Below, one piece after another: positions 10,305-18,995 of a DNA stretch of 64,000 nt. The notes beneath the pieces are model-generated. The model was not told where the DNA came from and did not search any database. It was given only the letters and a program-made list of their open reading frames with translations. The DNA is from Rummeliibacillus stabekisii. Its GTDB lineage: Bacteria; Bacillota; Bacilli; Bacillales_A; Planococcaceae. The translations under genes and the position numbers were made by a program. Within the stretch, counting starts at the first letter, position 1. Each line of letters begins with the position of its first letter. The DNA lies in NCBI RefSeq assembly GCF_007988965.1, contig NZ_BJVD01000002.1, positions 1 through 64,000 on the forward strand, read 5' to 3'.

Positions 10305-10339
10305 GTAAAAAACACAGCCTCCATATAAGGCTGTGTTTG
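10305..10339 (-). terminator. Terminator of the Pel operon
   Basis: AACACAGCCT (10311-10320) and AGGCTGTGTT (10328-10337) form a perfect 10-bp stem with a seven-base loop, followed on the minus strand by TTTTTTACGG. It lies 17 bp past the DUF4956 stop. Confidence 0.9.
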
Positions 10340-10354
10340 TATATAATTTATGCA

Positions 10355-11035
10355 TTATTGTGCGTAGTCGCCTGTGTAGTTGACTAAGGAGCAAGACTGC
10401 ACACCATTCATTTGGTCAATTTCTCTCAGAAAAGCTGTGTTGTCATCAACTAAATTAATCTCCACTGTTACCTCTGTAAATCCGTTACGAATGCTTTTGG
10501 ATTTTAGCTTTGTATTTAGTTTTCGCAATAATACACGTAGCTCGTCAGTTGCTTCATCTGTATGCCGTATGATCAGCAAGTACACTTCATGTTTTGCTTT
10601 CTTCTTAGACAACCATGCAATGACCAGACCAAATGCAAGAGAACCAATAATAGATAATGGATACATTTTAGCCCCGGTCGCAATACCAGCTGCGATCGCC
10701 CAAAACATATATGCTATATCTAATGGATCTTTAACTGCTGTTCTAAAACGGACAATACTCAAAGCCCCTACCATCCCCAGTGACAGGATAATATTTGAGC
10801 TGATGGTCATAATGATTAAAGTGGTAATCATTGTCATTAGAACGAATGAAACATTATAGTTATAGCTATAGACAACACCGCGGAAATATTTTTTATAAAT
10901 CCAGTAGATAAACATCCCGATGCCAAAAGAACAAGCTAACCCTAGTACTATATCAATATAGGATACCGTCTCGAAAGATTCGAGATGAAGGATGCTTTTC
11001 TTAAAAAAATCTTGAAAACCCATTGTATCATTCAT
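10355..11035 (-). CDS. DUF4956 membrane protein (Pel operon)
   Basis: A 226-residue protein with three or four helices in residues 28-150 and a soluble C-terminal domain of about 80 residues. The conserved stretch LSLGMVGALSIVRFRTAVKD (about 85-104) followed by DIAYMFWAIAAGIATGA identifies DUF4956. Genes of this family commonly sit beside VTC-domain polymerases and CotH kinases, as here. The charged, arginine-bearing membrane segment recalls small membrane partners of yeast VTC polymerase, so a role as membrane partner or channel for the polymerase is my inference. It is the last operon gene, 18 bp after the VTC gene, with the terminator directly behind it. Confidence 0.85.
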   Translation of the reverse strand: MNDTMGFQDFFKKSILHLESFETVSYIDIVLGLACSFGIGMFIYWIYKKYFRGVVYSYNYNVSFVLMTMITTLIIMTISSNIILSLGMVGALSIVRFRTAVKDPLDIAYMFWAIAAGIATGAKMYPLSIIGSLAFGLVIAWLSKKKAKHEVYLLIIRHTDEATDELRVLLRKLNTKLKSKSIRNGFTEVTVEINLVDDNTAFLREIDQMNGVQSCSLVNYTGDYAQ

Positions 11036-11053
11036 ATAATTTCCCTCAAGTTT

Positions 11054-11761
11054 CTATTTAAAGTTTTGAAATGTTGCTTCTCTGCATAGCACATATTTAG
11101 AAATAGCAGAACGCAGCATTCTCTCAGGTTGCAATAACTGACGAATGCTATCAGGTAAAAAATGGTCAAATTTCACTTCCATGATGACTTGTTCCGGCAA
11201 TAATACTTCCTGAGAAATCATATGTTCATCGAACAAATCAATAGTATTGACTGCAGCATTTAATTTTTTATCGAATGTAATCCTTACGTTACCAGGCTCA
11301 TACACATATGGCTCTCGTGTATAACTCACAATAACGACTGGCTGGAAATTTCGATACATTAAAGCGGCATAGAAGTCCTTGAGCAATACATCTTCTTTAT
11401 CTGCCAAGACCTCCGGATGCCCATTTAAAATGGCCTCGTACTCTTGCATAGAAAGAGGAGCATTTTCCTTACATATAAAATCTCCATTCTTACTTTTTCT
11501 CTCTAGCGTAATCTTTTGATCGCTCCCATTATAAATACGAATGCGATATTTCTCTCGATTGAGGACGCCGTTGTTTTTGTCATACAGTGAATGCTGATGT
11601 ATACCATCAAAGTATAAACTTGAGATGAGATACCCCTCTTCATCAAATGAATGGGAATCAAGCGGTAAGAAACTGGCAATCTTTTTTTGTAATGCCACAT
11701 ATTCCAAAGCGTTGAGATAATATTTGAATTCGTGTCTAAAAACCTTTTGTGCAATATCCAT
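11054..11761 (-). CDS. VTC-domain polyphosphate polymerase-like protein
   Basis: A 235-residue soluble protein of the VTC/CYTH-like tunnel fold. Motifs in order: RHEFKYYL (9-16), SSLYFDG (47-53), KYRIRIYNG (71-79), LERKSK (86-91), IMEVKFD (193-199) and SKY (221-223). These basic and acidic residues match those that bind ATP phosphates and metal in yeast Vtc4, so catalysis of polyphosphate-type chemistry is plausible. Bacterial members beside CotH have been noted widely but their product is not settled. It starts one base after the PelG-CotH stop and is followed by DUF4956, so all three are probably translated together. That its substrate or product joins the Pel polymer is inference. Confidence 0.88.
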   Translation of the reverse strand: MDIAQKVFRHEFKYYLNALEYVALQKKIASFLPLDSHSFDEEGYLISSLYFDGIHQHSLYDKNNGVLNREKYRIRIYNGSDQKITLERKSKNGDFICKENAPLSMQEYEAILNGHPEVLADKEDVLLKDFYAALMYRNFQPVVIVSYTREPYVYEPGNVRITFDKKLNAAVNTIDLFDEHMISQEVLLPEQVIMEVKFDHFLPDSIRQLLQPERMLRSAISKYVLCREATFQNFK

Positions 11762-11762
11762 A

Positions 11763-14700
11763 TTAATCTACCTCAAAATCTCTTATTCCGTAATAATTTG
11801 TTCCTTCTTCATCTGTATACAAATCAAAAGAGGTTTGCTGATGGTTCTTGCTATCCCTCACTGATACCTTCCAGAAATAATGACCTTTAGCCAAATCGTC
11901 TAATTCAACTCTATTAGTGCGTATATCTTTCTTAGTAGCAACTATATTTTTCATAGAAGGGTCTTTAGCAACCGTAAATGTATAAAATACATCATCGCCC
12001 TGTAAATCAAAGGAAACATCCCATGTGAAGATCAATTTTTTACCGTTTTGTTCTACATCATCCGTATAAAAAGGCTTCGGTTTTTGTATATCCGCATAAT
12101 ATCTTTTCTTAGCTCTATCCGGTGTATTTCTTATTAAGTCTAAGTCATTCTCATAAAGCTTATTTTCAATAGGCAAATAATTTTTATCTGGACTGCTAAA
12201 GACGAATGGCTTTACTAGATCTTTATATTGATTCATTTGAGCAGTCACTGTACGTTTATTGATTAGGTTTGATAACTCTTCAATTTTATCCGTTAATCTT
12301 TGAACATTTTTTTCTGAACGAAAATAACGATTTAACAATACATTTCCCCAATAGTTACTGATCCCTGCTTGGTAAGGTCGGATACTATTAACACTTCGCT
12401 GTAATTCCCAACCGCCATCATAATCCCACGGCAAGATAAACCATTTATCAGAATTCAATGGTGAATAAAGAAAGAAGTTATTGGCATCCGTATCCATATT
12501 GTCCATGAGAATATTCATTGCGGTCCAAGTAAGCAAATTATCCACATCAAAGTGTTTTTCAATAACATCCTCTATTGGCATATTATCGTTATTCACATCA
12601 TCCAACATAGAAATCAACTTTTCGGGGTCATCTTTTCCTTTAACCTCTAAAATAGATTCAAATTTTTGTTTATCATATTTCGGGTCTGTTTTTACTCTGA
12701 TTTCATAAGGATACCGATTAAATTCAAAGAAAGTTACCTTATATAAATAACCATTCGGATCTAGTAAATGTGTACGAAGAAACCTTTTATTCGGCTGCTC
12801 AATTTGTGTATAGAGACCATAATCCTCATATTTCTTTTTGTTTCCATCAGTCAAATCCTTTACATACAAATGGACAAACTGCGTACGAAGGCTTGTCATA
12901 TGTGGAATTTTTTCCATCAAGTCAAAACTCAATTTATTTCGTAAACGACTTGGATCATCAATATGTTTATTTAAATTAATTGTGCGTTGTTGCTGCCAAA
13001 GACCTGCACTATCAAACAATTTGATTTTATATGATTTCTGAGCAGCCTCTCGTGAAGAGTTCCCCCGAAGGCTTATTTTGGCATTAGGTTCATCCTCATT
13101 TACACTAAATTCCCCTTTATCACCACCAGTGCCTTCGGCAAAAATAATATCCAATTTGTCTTTGTTCTGGCGATTGGTATTTCGATTGAGTTTATACCAA
13201 TCTAACCCTTTAGATTTTTCTGGCAACACGGTAATATACATATTTTTAATCGAGTGATCTTGATCTTTTTCATACAAACGCTTATCATCTTCTAACTTAT
13301 CGTTATTTTTCGCAGATTCGACCTCTATCTCATTCTTCACTTGTTGTTTCTTATTATCGGCCTGACTCTCTTTGGAACAGGCTGTTAGCAACATTGCCGC
13401 ACTAATAGAAAGAACGAAAAGAGAAAGAGATTTTAAGGGACGCGATAAAGCCTGCTTCTTCTTGCTCATCGTAATAGCTGGCTGAGAACAGAAGGTATAG
13501 TAATCTAAGTTTTTAATAATATAAAGCAACCGATAAATGGCAATGAATAAAACAAAGAATGACGCAAAAAACATGCCTGCACCATCAAAATTTATCTTCA
13601 TAGTGCCAAACGTCAAAAGAACGTTCACTAGTATAAATGAGCCACTAATAAATAAAACTCCCTTTCGATCATCAAAATACATGAGTAAATGCAAGATAAC
13701 AAACAGAATGATAAAGAAGACATATCCCAAACACAATATAAGGAACAAATCCAGTTGTTCCATGGTAAATCCAATCTTAGGCAAATACAGAATACCTAAA
13801 GCGATAGATAAAACCGTAAATAGCACTTGGACTTCTACGAGGAAGGTCAGCTGTTGCATCAATACTTCCCGAAGCTTCTTCTTTGCTTTGCTCATACTCT
13901 CATATGTGCCGCCGTTCACGACGTTTTGGTAATAATTTAAAAACCTTTCATAAAATTTGGTTTCTACCATCACGACAAATAAGACGAGAGACGACAATAC
14001 AGAGATATACGCGTAAAACACTGGCACATCATAAAATGGCATTAAGACAAATCGGCCGGCCACTATAAAATGACGATCAGAGAATATCCAATAAACAAAA
14101 TTATGAATATAAACGCCAGAATACACGAACAGACCACTAAAGAAAATAGATGGATACTTCCGGATATATTTTAAAAAGGCAAAGTAATCTTTTGAAGGAT
14201 CTCTTGGAAAAACACGTTCAAAGTGAAACATAATCATTCCCACTATTACTGCGAATCCTATATCGATACCAGCTAAAGCACTAATTGTGGGTGGTAGTGT
14301 TGTCACTTTGAACAATAAGAGACTAATTAATATTGAAATAACAACGCCGATCACGAACCCTCGTACTATTCTCTTATAGTCTTTCAGGGCAGATAAAAAA
14401 ACATTTTGTAGCCAAATAATCACTAATTCTATAAAGAACAAATAAGCAACTAGTTTATAGCCTATCGATTCTTCCACACTATAAAGAAAGAGTAGAGCAA
14501 TTACTCCAGCTAGCGGCACGACAACAATGAGAGTTCCATAATAAGCTGAAATAATTTTGCTGAATGACTTCTGGTACACCATGTCGGCAACATATCTAGT
14601 AGCGCTCATTGAAAATCCCGATGTTATGATGATGGAGAACACAAAACTATAAACCATCGTTGCAATAAACAGCTCGTTCTCTAAGTATATGCTGCCGTTC

Positions 14701-14852
14701 GCCTTCATCATCATTTGTTGGGCAAACATCAAAATTAAGCATAAGATCATTGGACCAATCGTAGTGACAGAAGAATATACATAAGCTCTTACATTTTGAA
14801 CAAGCCCCTGTTCTCTATATAGTTTTCGAAGTTCAAAACCAATTCCCGCCAT
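11763..14852 (-). CDS. pelG: PelG-type polymer exporter fused to CotH kinase lipoprotein
   Basis: A 1029-residue fusion. Residues 1-460 form a PelG-like transporter: opening MAGIGFELRKLYREQG and about twelve membrane helices, as in the Pel flippase/synthase partner. Residues 462-492 look like a complete lipoprotein signal: MSKKK, a hydrophobic run and lipobox LLTAC with Cys492. After a charged linker comes a CotH kinase domain (about 580-900) with RGNSSREAAQKSYKIKL, DNMDTDANNFFLY and PWDYDGGW, the family's catalytic and metal positions. The last 100 residues look Fn3-like. CotH proteins phosphorylate serine on secreted partners. The internal ATG at 13467-13469 has no ribosome site, so a fused product, possibly cut by signal peptidase II, is most likely. 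The next gene starts one base beyond the stop. Confidence 0.88.
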   Translation of the reverse strand: MAGIGFELRKLYREQGLVQNVRAYVYSSVTTIGPMILCLILMFAQQMMMKANGSIYLENELFIATMVYSFVFSIIITSGFSMSATRYVADMVYQKSFSKIISAYYGTLIVVVPLAGVIALLFLYSVEESIGYKLVAYLFFIELVIIWLQNVFLSALKDYKRIVRGFVIGVVISILISLLLFKVTTLPPTISALAGIDIGFAVIVGMIMFHFERVFPRDPSKDYFAFLKYIRKYPSIFFSGLFVYSGVYIHNFVYWIFSDRHFIVAGRFVLMPFYDVPVFYAYISVLSSLVLFVVMVETKFYERFLNYYQNVVNGGTYESMSKAKKKLREVLMQQLTFLVEVQVLFTVLSIALGILYLPKIGFTMEQLDLFLILCLGYVFFIILFVILHLLMYFDDRKGVLFISGSFILVNVLLTFGTMKINFDGAGMFFASFFVLFIAIYRLLYIIKNLDYYTFCSQPAITMSKKKQALSRPLKSLSLFVLSISAAMLLTACSKESQADNKKQQVKNEIEVESAKNNDKLEDDKRLYEKDQDHSIKNMYITVLPEKSKGLDWYKLNRNTNRQNKDKLDIIFAEGTGGDKGEFSVNEDEPNAKISLRGNSSREAAQKSYKIKLFDSAGLWQQQRTINLNKHIDDPSRLRNKLSFDLMEKIPHMTSLRTQFVHLYVKDLTDGNKKKYEDYGLYTQIEQPNKRFLRTHLLDPNGYLYKVTFFEFNRYPYEIRVKTDPKYDKQKFESILEVKGKDDPEKLISMLDDVNNDNMPIEDVIEKHFDVDNLLTWTAMNILMDNMDTDANNFFLYSPLNSDKWFILPWDYDGGWELQRSVNSIRPYQAGISNYWGNVLLNRYFRSEKNVQRLTDKIEELSNLINKRTVTAQMNQYKDLVKPFVFSSPDKNYLPIENKLYENDLDLIRNTPDRAKKRYYADIQKPKPFYTDDVEQNGKKLIFTWDVSFDLQGDDVFYTFTVAKDPSMKNIVATKKDIRTNRVELDDLAKGHYFWKVSVRDSKNHQQTSFDLYTDEEGTNYYGIRDFEVD

Positions 14853-14854
14853 GT

Positions 14855-16270
14855 CTATTCCTCTCCTATCGATTGATATAATTGTCGATAGTTTGATATC
14901 AAAGCAGATCTGGTATAAAAATGTTTCACTCGTTCCAATCCATTCTTTCCAAATTCTCTGCGTAATGCAGGTTTATTGCATAGTTCAATCATGTAATGCG
15001 CAATTTCTTCATAATGCATAACCGGTGCAATAAATCCTGCCTGACCACAATCATCATCTAATCCGCCAAACAGCATTTCTTTGCATCCACCAACATTTGT
15101 GCATACAAAGGGTTTCCCACAGGCTAACCCTTCAAGAATAGCCAATGGTTGGCCTTCACTAACACTAGTTAATAGGAAAAAGTCTATTTGCCCTAAAAAG
15201 TCTTTGATATTGACTAAACCTGTAAAAACAATATTTTTTATTTCGAGAGCTTCTACCAATTGAAGGCACTCCTCGTAGTACTCAGAGTCCTCATCAGTAG
15301 GGCCCATGATATAGAGCTCAACATTTGGAACCTTCTTTTCTACTAATGCAAAGCTTTGAATCATTGTTTTAATATCTTTAATAGGCACGACCCTGACGAT
15401 TGCTCCAATTCGAATATGTTGAGTATCTGATTTTACTTCTAGCTGTTGATAATCCTTCCACTCAACACCATTCGGAATAAGCCGAATTTTTTCATCAGGG
15501 CAGCCTAATTCTATTTCGATTTCTCTGTTACGGTTGAAGAGTGTCACGACTTGGTCTGCAGCATAATAAATAGAGCTTGATAAAGTGTAAAAGTAGTTAA
15601 TCCAAATATCTTTGAAATATCCTTTAACCCAATCTGCTTTAATAATTTCTTCTTCTCTTTCACGCGAATAGATCCCATGTTCTGTCAGGACCAATGGCTT
15701 CTGGTATAGATGCTTGGCTAATGTCCCTATTACACCTGCATATCCTGTGGAGACAGCATGGTAGATATCCGCTTTAGGGACCTCATGCTGGATAATGGAT
15801 ATGAGAGGTAGCAACATAGAGCTGATCGTCCAATATAGTTCAGTGAAAGGTGCTTGCGTGTATTCATTCTTCCCTATAAATTCGACCAGATCATAATAAT
15901 CCTTGCTTGATAAAAATTCGCCTACATTAGAAAACTTCTTGCTTCGTATCAAATCAAATAACTCGTTCCAGGGCACATTTACATCATTATTGATTAACGA
16001 GATGAGGGACTCTTTCTGTACAGTCGAAAGATTATACCTTTTCCCCCATTTCTTTTTCTCATATAAATATTCATCTAAAAATATCTCTTTTAATTCCACT
16101 ACATTTGGCGGCAGCTGGTATTTATACTGTCCCTTTTGTTTTGTTTCTGCTCCTATAGCATAAATGATAAATTCATGCTCCTTCATCGTTGTCATAAGAC
16201 TGTGAATCCAGCTAGAAACACCGCCCGCCACATATGGATAAGATCCTTCAGCTATCAAGCATATGCGCAT
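14855..16270 (-). CDS. pelF: PelF-type glycosyltransferase
   Basis: A GT4-family transferase that polymerises the Pel chain from UDP-sugars in the cytoplasm, partnering PelG. The N-terminus MRICLIAEGSYPYVAGGVSSW is the PelF hallmark. Further motifs are LTEHGIYSREREEEI (about 193-207), PNGVEWKDY, and the donor-site EGQPLAILEGLACGKPFV with its spaced glutamates (about 372-389). A longer frame starts at 16291, but ATG at 16270 is chosen: GGGGGA sits 8 nt before it, and the PelA stop TGA at 16272-16274 is one base away, giving a TGATATG junction. The 471-residue length fits PelF. It directly precedes pelG. Confidence 0.93.
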   Translation of the reverse strand: MRICLIAEGSYPYVAGGVSSWIHSLMTTMKEHEFIIYAIGAETKQKGQYKYQLPPNVVELKEIFLDEYLYEKKKWGKRYNLSTVQKESLISLINNDVNVPWNELFDLIRSKKFSNVGEFLSSKDYYDLVEFIGKNEYTQAPFTELYWTISSMLLPLISIIQHEVPKADIYHAVSTGYAGVIGTLAKHLYQKPLVLTEHGIYSREREEEIIKADWVKGYFKDIWINYFYTLSSSIYYAADQVVTLFNRNREIEIELGCPDEKIRLIPNGVEWKDYQQLEVKSDTQHIRIGAIVRVVPIKDIKTMIQSFALVEKKVPNVELYIMGPTDEDSEYYEECLQLVEALEIKNIVFTGLVNIKDFLGQIDFFLLTSVSEGQPLAILEGLACGKPFVCTNVGGCKEMLFGGLDDDCGQAGFIAPVMHYEEIAHYMIELCNKPALRREFGKNGLERVKHFYTRSALISNYRQLYQSIGEE

Positions 16271-16271
16271 A

Positions 16272-18104
16272 TCAGGATTCCCCCAAATCAATTTTGAAAT
16301 CTGCCTTTTTTGCTTCTATTAAGTACGTATGTGTATCAATCTTTATAGCTTCACAATGCTCTAATCTATTCAGCTTCTTATCTGTTCGTAGGATATAAAA
16401 CTGGTTCGGCGCATAGTTGCTAATATGACCTTCCAAACGATTTTCCGTATTTCTCCATTCTACTTGCATTTGCAGCGTATTGGCTACTTCATAAGCTGCA
16501 TCTGTTGATGTATTAGCACGCAGCCACGGATACGTTTCTTTAATTCTTGCCATGTATTGATCAAACTCATCATACATCTCTTTCCAGCCAAGATTATTGC
16601 TGCGATCTTCACTAATCACATCATCGGGGTGGGCAAAATGAGAAAAGTACCCTAACTCTGTAACAGTATTAGCGATTGACCACCGATCAAATCCGCTCTC
16701 AAAATAGCCTGATGTAATTCGAGGCATTTCAATAATGCCATCTTTTGCAACCTCAAACTCTTGGACATAGCCGAGCCCCGTCATATCCTCCCTATACACA
16801 GAACTTATGACAGTCAAATCTGGCCAAGCTGCCTTTAAAGCACGTCTTCCTTCTTCAGACAGTACATTGGAAGGAGGAATATAGCTTGTAATCTTGTAAT
16901 TTGGGAATGCCCTGCTTACATACGCGCTGAGTTCACGAATGGAATCCGACATATCCTCTTCATCCTTCCACACCTTGTAGCCATATACTGAAGATACTTT
17001 TGGGTCTAAAACAAGCGATTGATGATTAAATCCATGAAAGCCTAATTCTCCGCCGCTTTTTAATAATTCTCTACCAAAGGCAATTAAGTAATGGCTATCT
17101 TTATCTTCTACACTATCAAAAGGAGGTGTTACTACATCTGTGTACGATTCGATAATCCCACCAGTGTATTTAAAACCATACTTCTTCGCTGTTTTCAGCA
17201 TATTCGGCCACCAAATTTCATTATAGAAAGATGGGATGTCACGCTGATATTCCTTTGATATAGCAACATTCCTGCCTTTTGGAATAGGTGCGGGAAAATC
17301 ATCAATATAAAACAGCTTTTCATTAAACACAGGATAAATATAATCAGGAACTAATAGACTTAAGGCACCTGTAAATAGACCACGACTTATCTTTTCTTGC
17401 ATGATGGTCCCATTGAAAACCATAAAAGCCCCTTCGCCATATTTACTTTTCCAGAGTAGCGGCGTTTTATCTGCACTTTCAGCAAGCAATTCTGTTTGAT
17501 CATCAAGGTCCAGACTGATCGAATCGTTTGTTATAAAATCATCGTCGACTTTATATCCTTTTTCTCCAATTAATACATTTGACAAAAGGTGAATACCTTT
17601 TGGTGATACATAATCTCCAAAACTTGAGATACCCAACTTCCGATATAAAATTTGATATGCTGAATCCTGATTAAGGACTGACATAAAAAGGACATAGCCA
17701 CCATTCTGTACATATTTTTCGATAGTCTCTACAGAACCAAGATCTTTTAAATGCTCGGTAGCAAGAATTGTGGTATTACAATCCTTTAACTTTACTCGGT
17801 GTTCCTTCGTATCAAAAATTGTGGTTCGCTTTTTCATATTTTCAAGCGCTTTTTCAGCATTCGCTTTTAGCTTCCTGTTATAATCGCTTGAAGAATTATA
17901 TGCTATACAATAATTATCTCCGGTTAGCTGAGGTGTCTTCCGCTGATTCTCCAACGTTGCCAAATATTGATTTCTTTGTGGATGATCTGCTTTTTGGGCT
18001 TTCAAAACGATTTGAGAACGAGAAAACAAGAGTAAAAGACCACAGGCAAATAAAAGAAATAGAATAATATATACTTTTCTTAATTCCTTACTTTTGAAGT
18101 TCAT
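16272..18104 (-). CDS. pelA: PelA-type polysaccharide deacetylase (DUF2194-like)
   Basis: A 610-residue protein with one N-terminal membrane anchor (VYIILFLLFACGLLLLF, 11-27), a glutamine-amidotransferase-like domain (about 85-240) and a NodB-like deacetylase domain. Catalytic-type motifs are FYIDDFPAP (about 263-271), ELGFHGFNHQS (about 353-363) and FSHFAHPDD (about 483-491). It would remove acetyl groups from the N-acetylhexosamine polymer outside the membrane. It lacks the glycoside hydrolase part of Pseudomonas PelA, as described for Gram-positive Pel loci. Its start overlaps the pelE end by 17 bases; GGGAGGAAATAAGC precedes the ATG. Family assignment is strong; polymer composition is not shown here. 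Confidence 0.88.
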   Translation of the reverse strand: MNFKSKELRKVYIILFLLFACGLLLLFSRSQIVLKAQKADHPQRNQYLATLENQRKTPQLTGDNYCIAYNSSSDYNRKLKANAEKALENMKKRTTIFDTKEHRVKLKDCNTTILATEHLKDLGSVETIEKYVQNGGYVLFMSVLNQDSAYQILYRKLGISSFGDYVSPKGIHLLSNVLIGEKGYKVDDDFITNDSISLDLDDQTELLAESADKTPLLWKSKYGEGAFMVFNGTIMQEKISRGLFTGALSLLVPDYIYPVFNEKLFYIDDFPAPIPKGRNVAISKEYQRDIPSFYNEIWWPNMLKTAKKYGFKYTGGIIESYTDVVTPPFDSVEDKDSHYLIAFGRELLKSGGELGFHGFNHQSLVLDPKVSSVYGYKVWKDEEDMSDSIRELSAYVSRAFPNYKITSYIPPSNVLSEEGRRALKAAWPDLTVISSVYREDMTGLGYVQEFEVAKDGIIEMPRITSGYFESGFDRWSIANTVTELGYFSHFAHPDDVISEDRSNNLGWKEMYDEFDQYMARIKETYPWLRANTSTDAAYEVANTLQMQVEWRNTENRLEGHISNYAPNQFYILRTDKKLNRLEHCEAIKIDTHTYLIEAKKADFKIDLGES

Positions 18105-18993
18105 GCTTATTTCCTCCCGACCAGTATCTCACGACGGTAAGAGCACGATTGGAAAATTGGATTGTTGAATTCATCAATTCATCTAAAATCTCCTGCATCT
18201 TCATTTTAGATTTTGTTCTGTAATAGTACTCCATCAGAAACAGGTAGGGCTCCTCTTGCAAAGGGTACGCCTCCAAGTATTGAAGCCCTGTCTTCTCAGC
18301 CTCTTGGTATTCGTGCAATTCCATTTCTACGCTCATCTTCTCTTCATAAATCTCTGTTTCACCTTGCCCATGTTCAATCAATATCCCTACAGCTTGGATG
18401 TAAATATACTTATACTTCTTTAACGTTTGATCATCTAAAAATCCGCTTGCCATATACTCTTTCACAACCTGCGCATATGATCTAGCAACCGTTGTGTCCT
18501 GCTGATTCTTTTCAAACTCAACAGAAAAGCGTTGAAGTGAAAGAGATAATTTTCGTTTCACTTCCATGACAGCAGCTACAGCAAAGTGAGAAGTTTCCGA
18601 GTCCTCATTTAGCACTGCCATTTTGATCACATCAATATATTGCATGGTGTCTTTCTTTAAAACATCGAGCATCAATTTCCTTCTCGTCGTAAAATCATTG
18701 ATAACCAATGCTTCTTTAATCGGAATCACATTCAATTCTTTTTCACGCTTTACACTTTCTTCTTTTGTTAATAATTCAATTTCTATATCATTCGTTTGCT
18801 CATTCATATAATCCTCTAAAAATTTACCTTCATTTGAAATAAACTTTTTTGGCCAAATGCTAGGTAACAACCAGCCAATTAACGGTAAAAAGGACACAAG
18901 CGTCATACCTAAAAGCCATTCCTTTACATTTCTTTTAGCCAACGCAAGGATAATAGCAGAGACTATTACATAAATAAGATAGAGGTACAGCAT
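18088..18993 (-). CDS. pelE: PelE-like membrane protein with TPR-type domain
   Basis: A 301-residue protein with two N-terminal helices (about 2-18 and 26-45) and a helical cytoplasmic domain containing tetratricopeptide-like pairs such as YEEKMSVEMELHEYQEAEK and GLQYLEAYPLQEEPYLFL. In Pel systems PelE pairs with PelD in the inner membrane complex, and order and size support that role here. Sequence similarity of PelE proteins is low, so the call rests mainly on position between pelD and pelA and on topology. Two bases separate it from the pelD stop, so translation is probably coupled. Confidence 0.8.
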   Translation of the reverse strand: MLYLYLIYVIVSAIILALAKRNVKEWLLGMTLVSFLPLIGWLLPSIWPKKFISNEGKFLEDYMNEQTNDIEIELLTKEESVKREKELNVIPIKEALVINDFTTRRKLMLDVLKKDTMQYIDVIKMAVLNEDSETSHFAVAAVMEVKRKLSLSLQRFSVEFEKNQQDTTVARSYAQVVKEYMASGFLDDQTLKKYKYIYIQAVGILIEHGQGETEIYEEKMSVEMELHEYQEAEKTGLQYLEAYPLQEEPYLFLMEYYYRTKSKMKMQEILDELMNSTIQFSNRALTVVRYWSGGNKHELQK

Positions 18994-18995
18994 TT

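Noticed and set aside
13330-13469. Separate CotH gene beginning at the internal ATG 13467-13469
   Set aside because: No ribosome site precedes this ATG and the frame is continuous with PelG, so a single fused gene is called; internal start is only a minor possibility.
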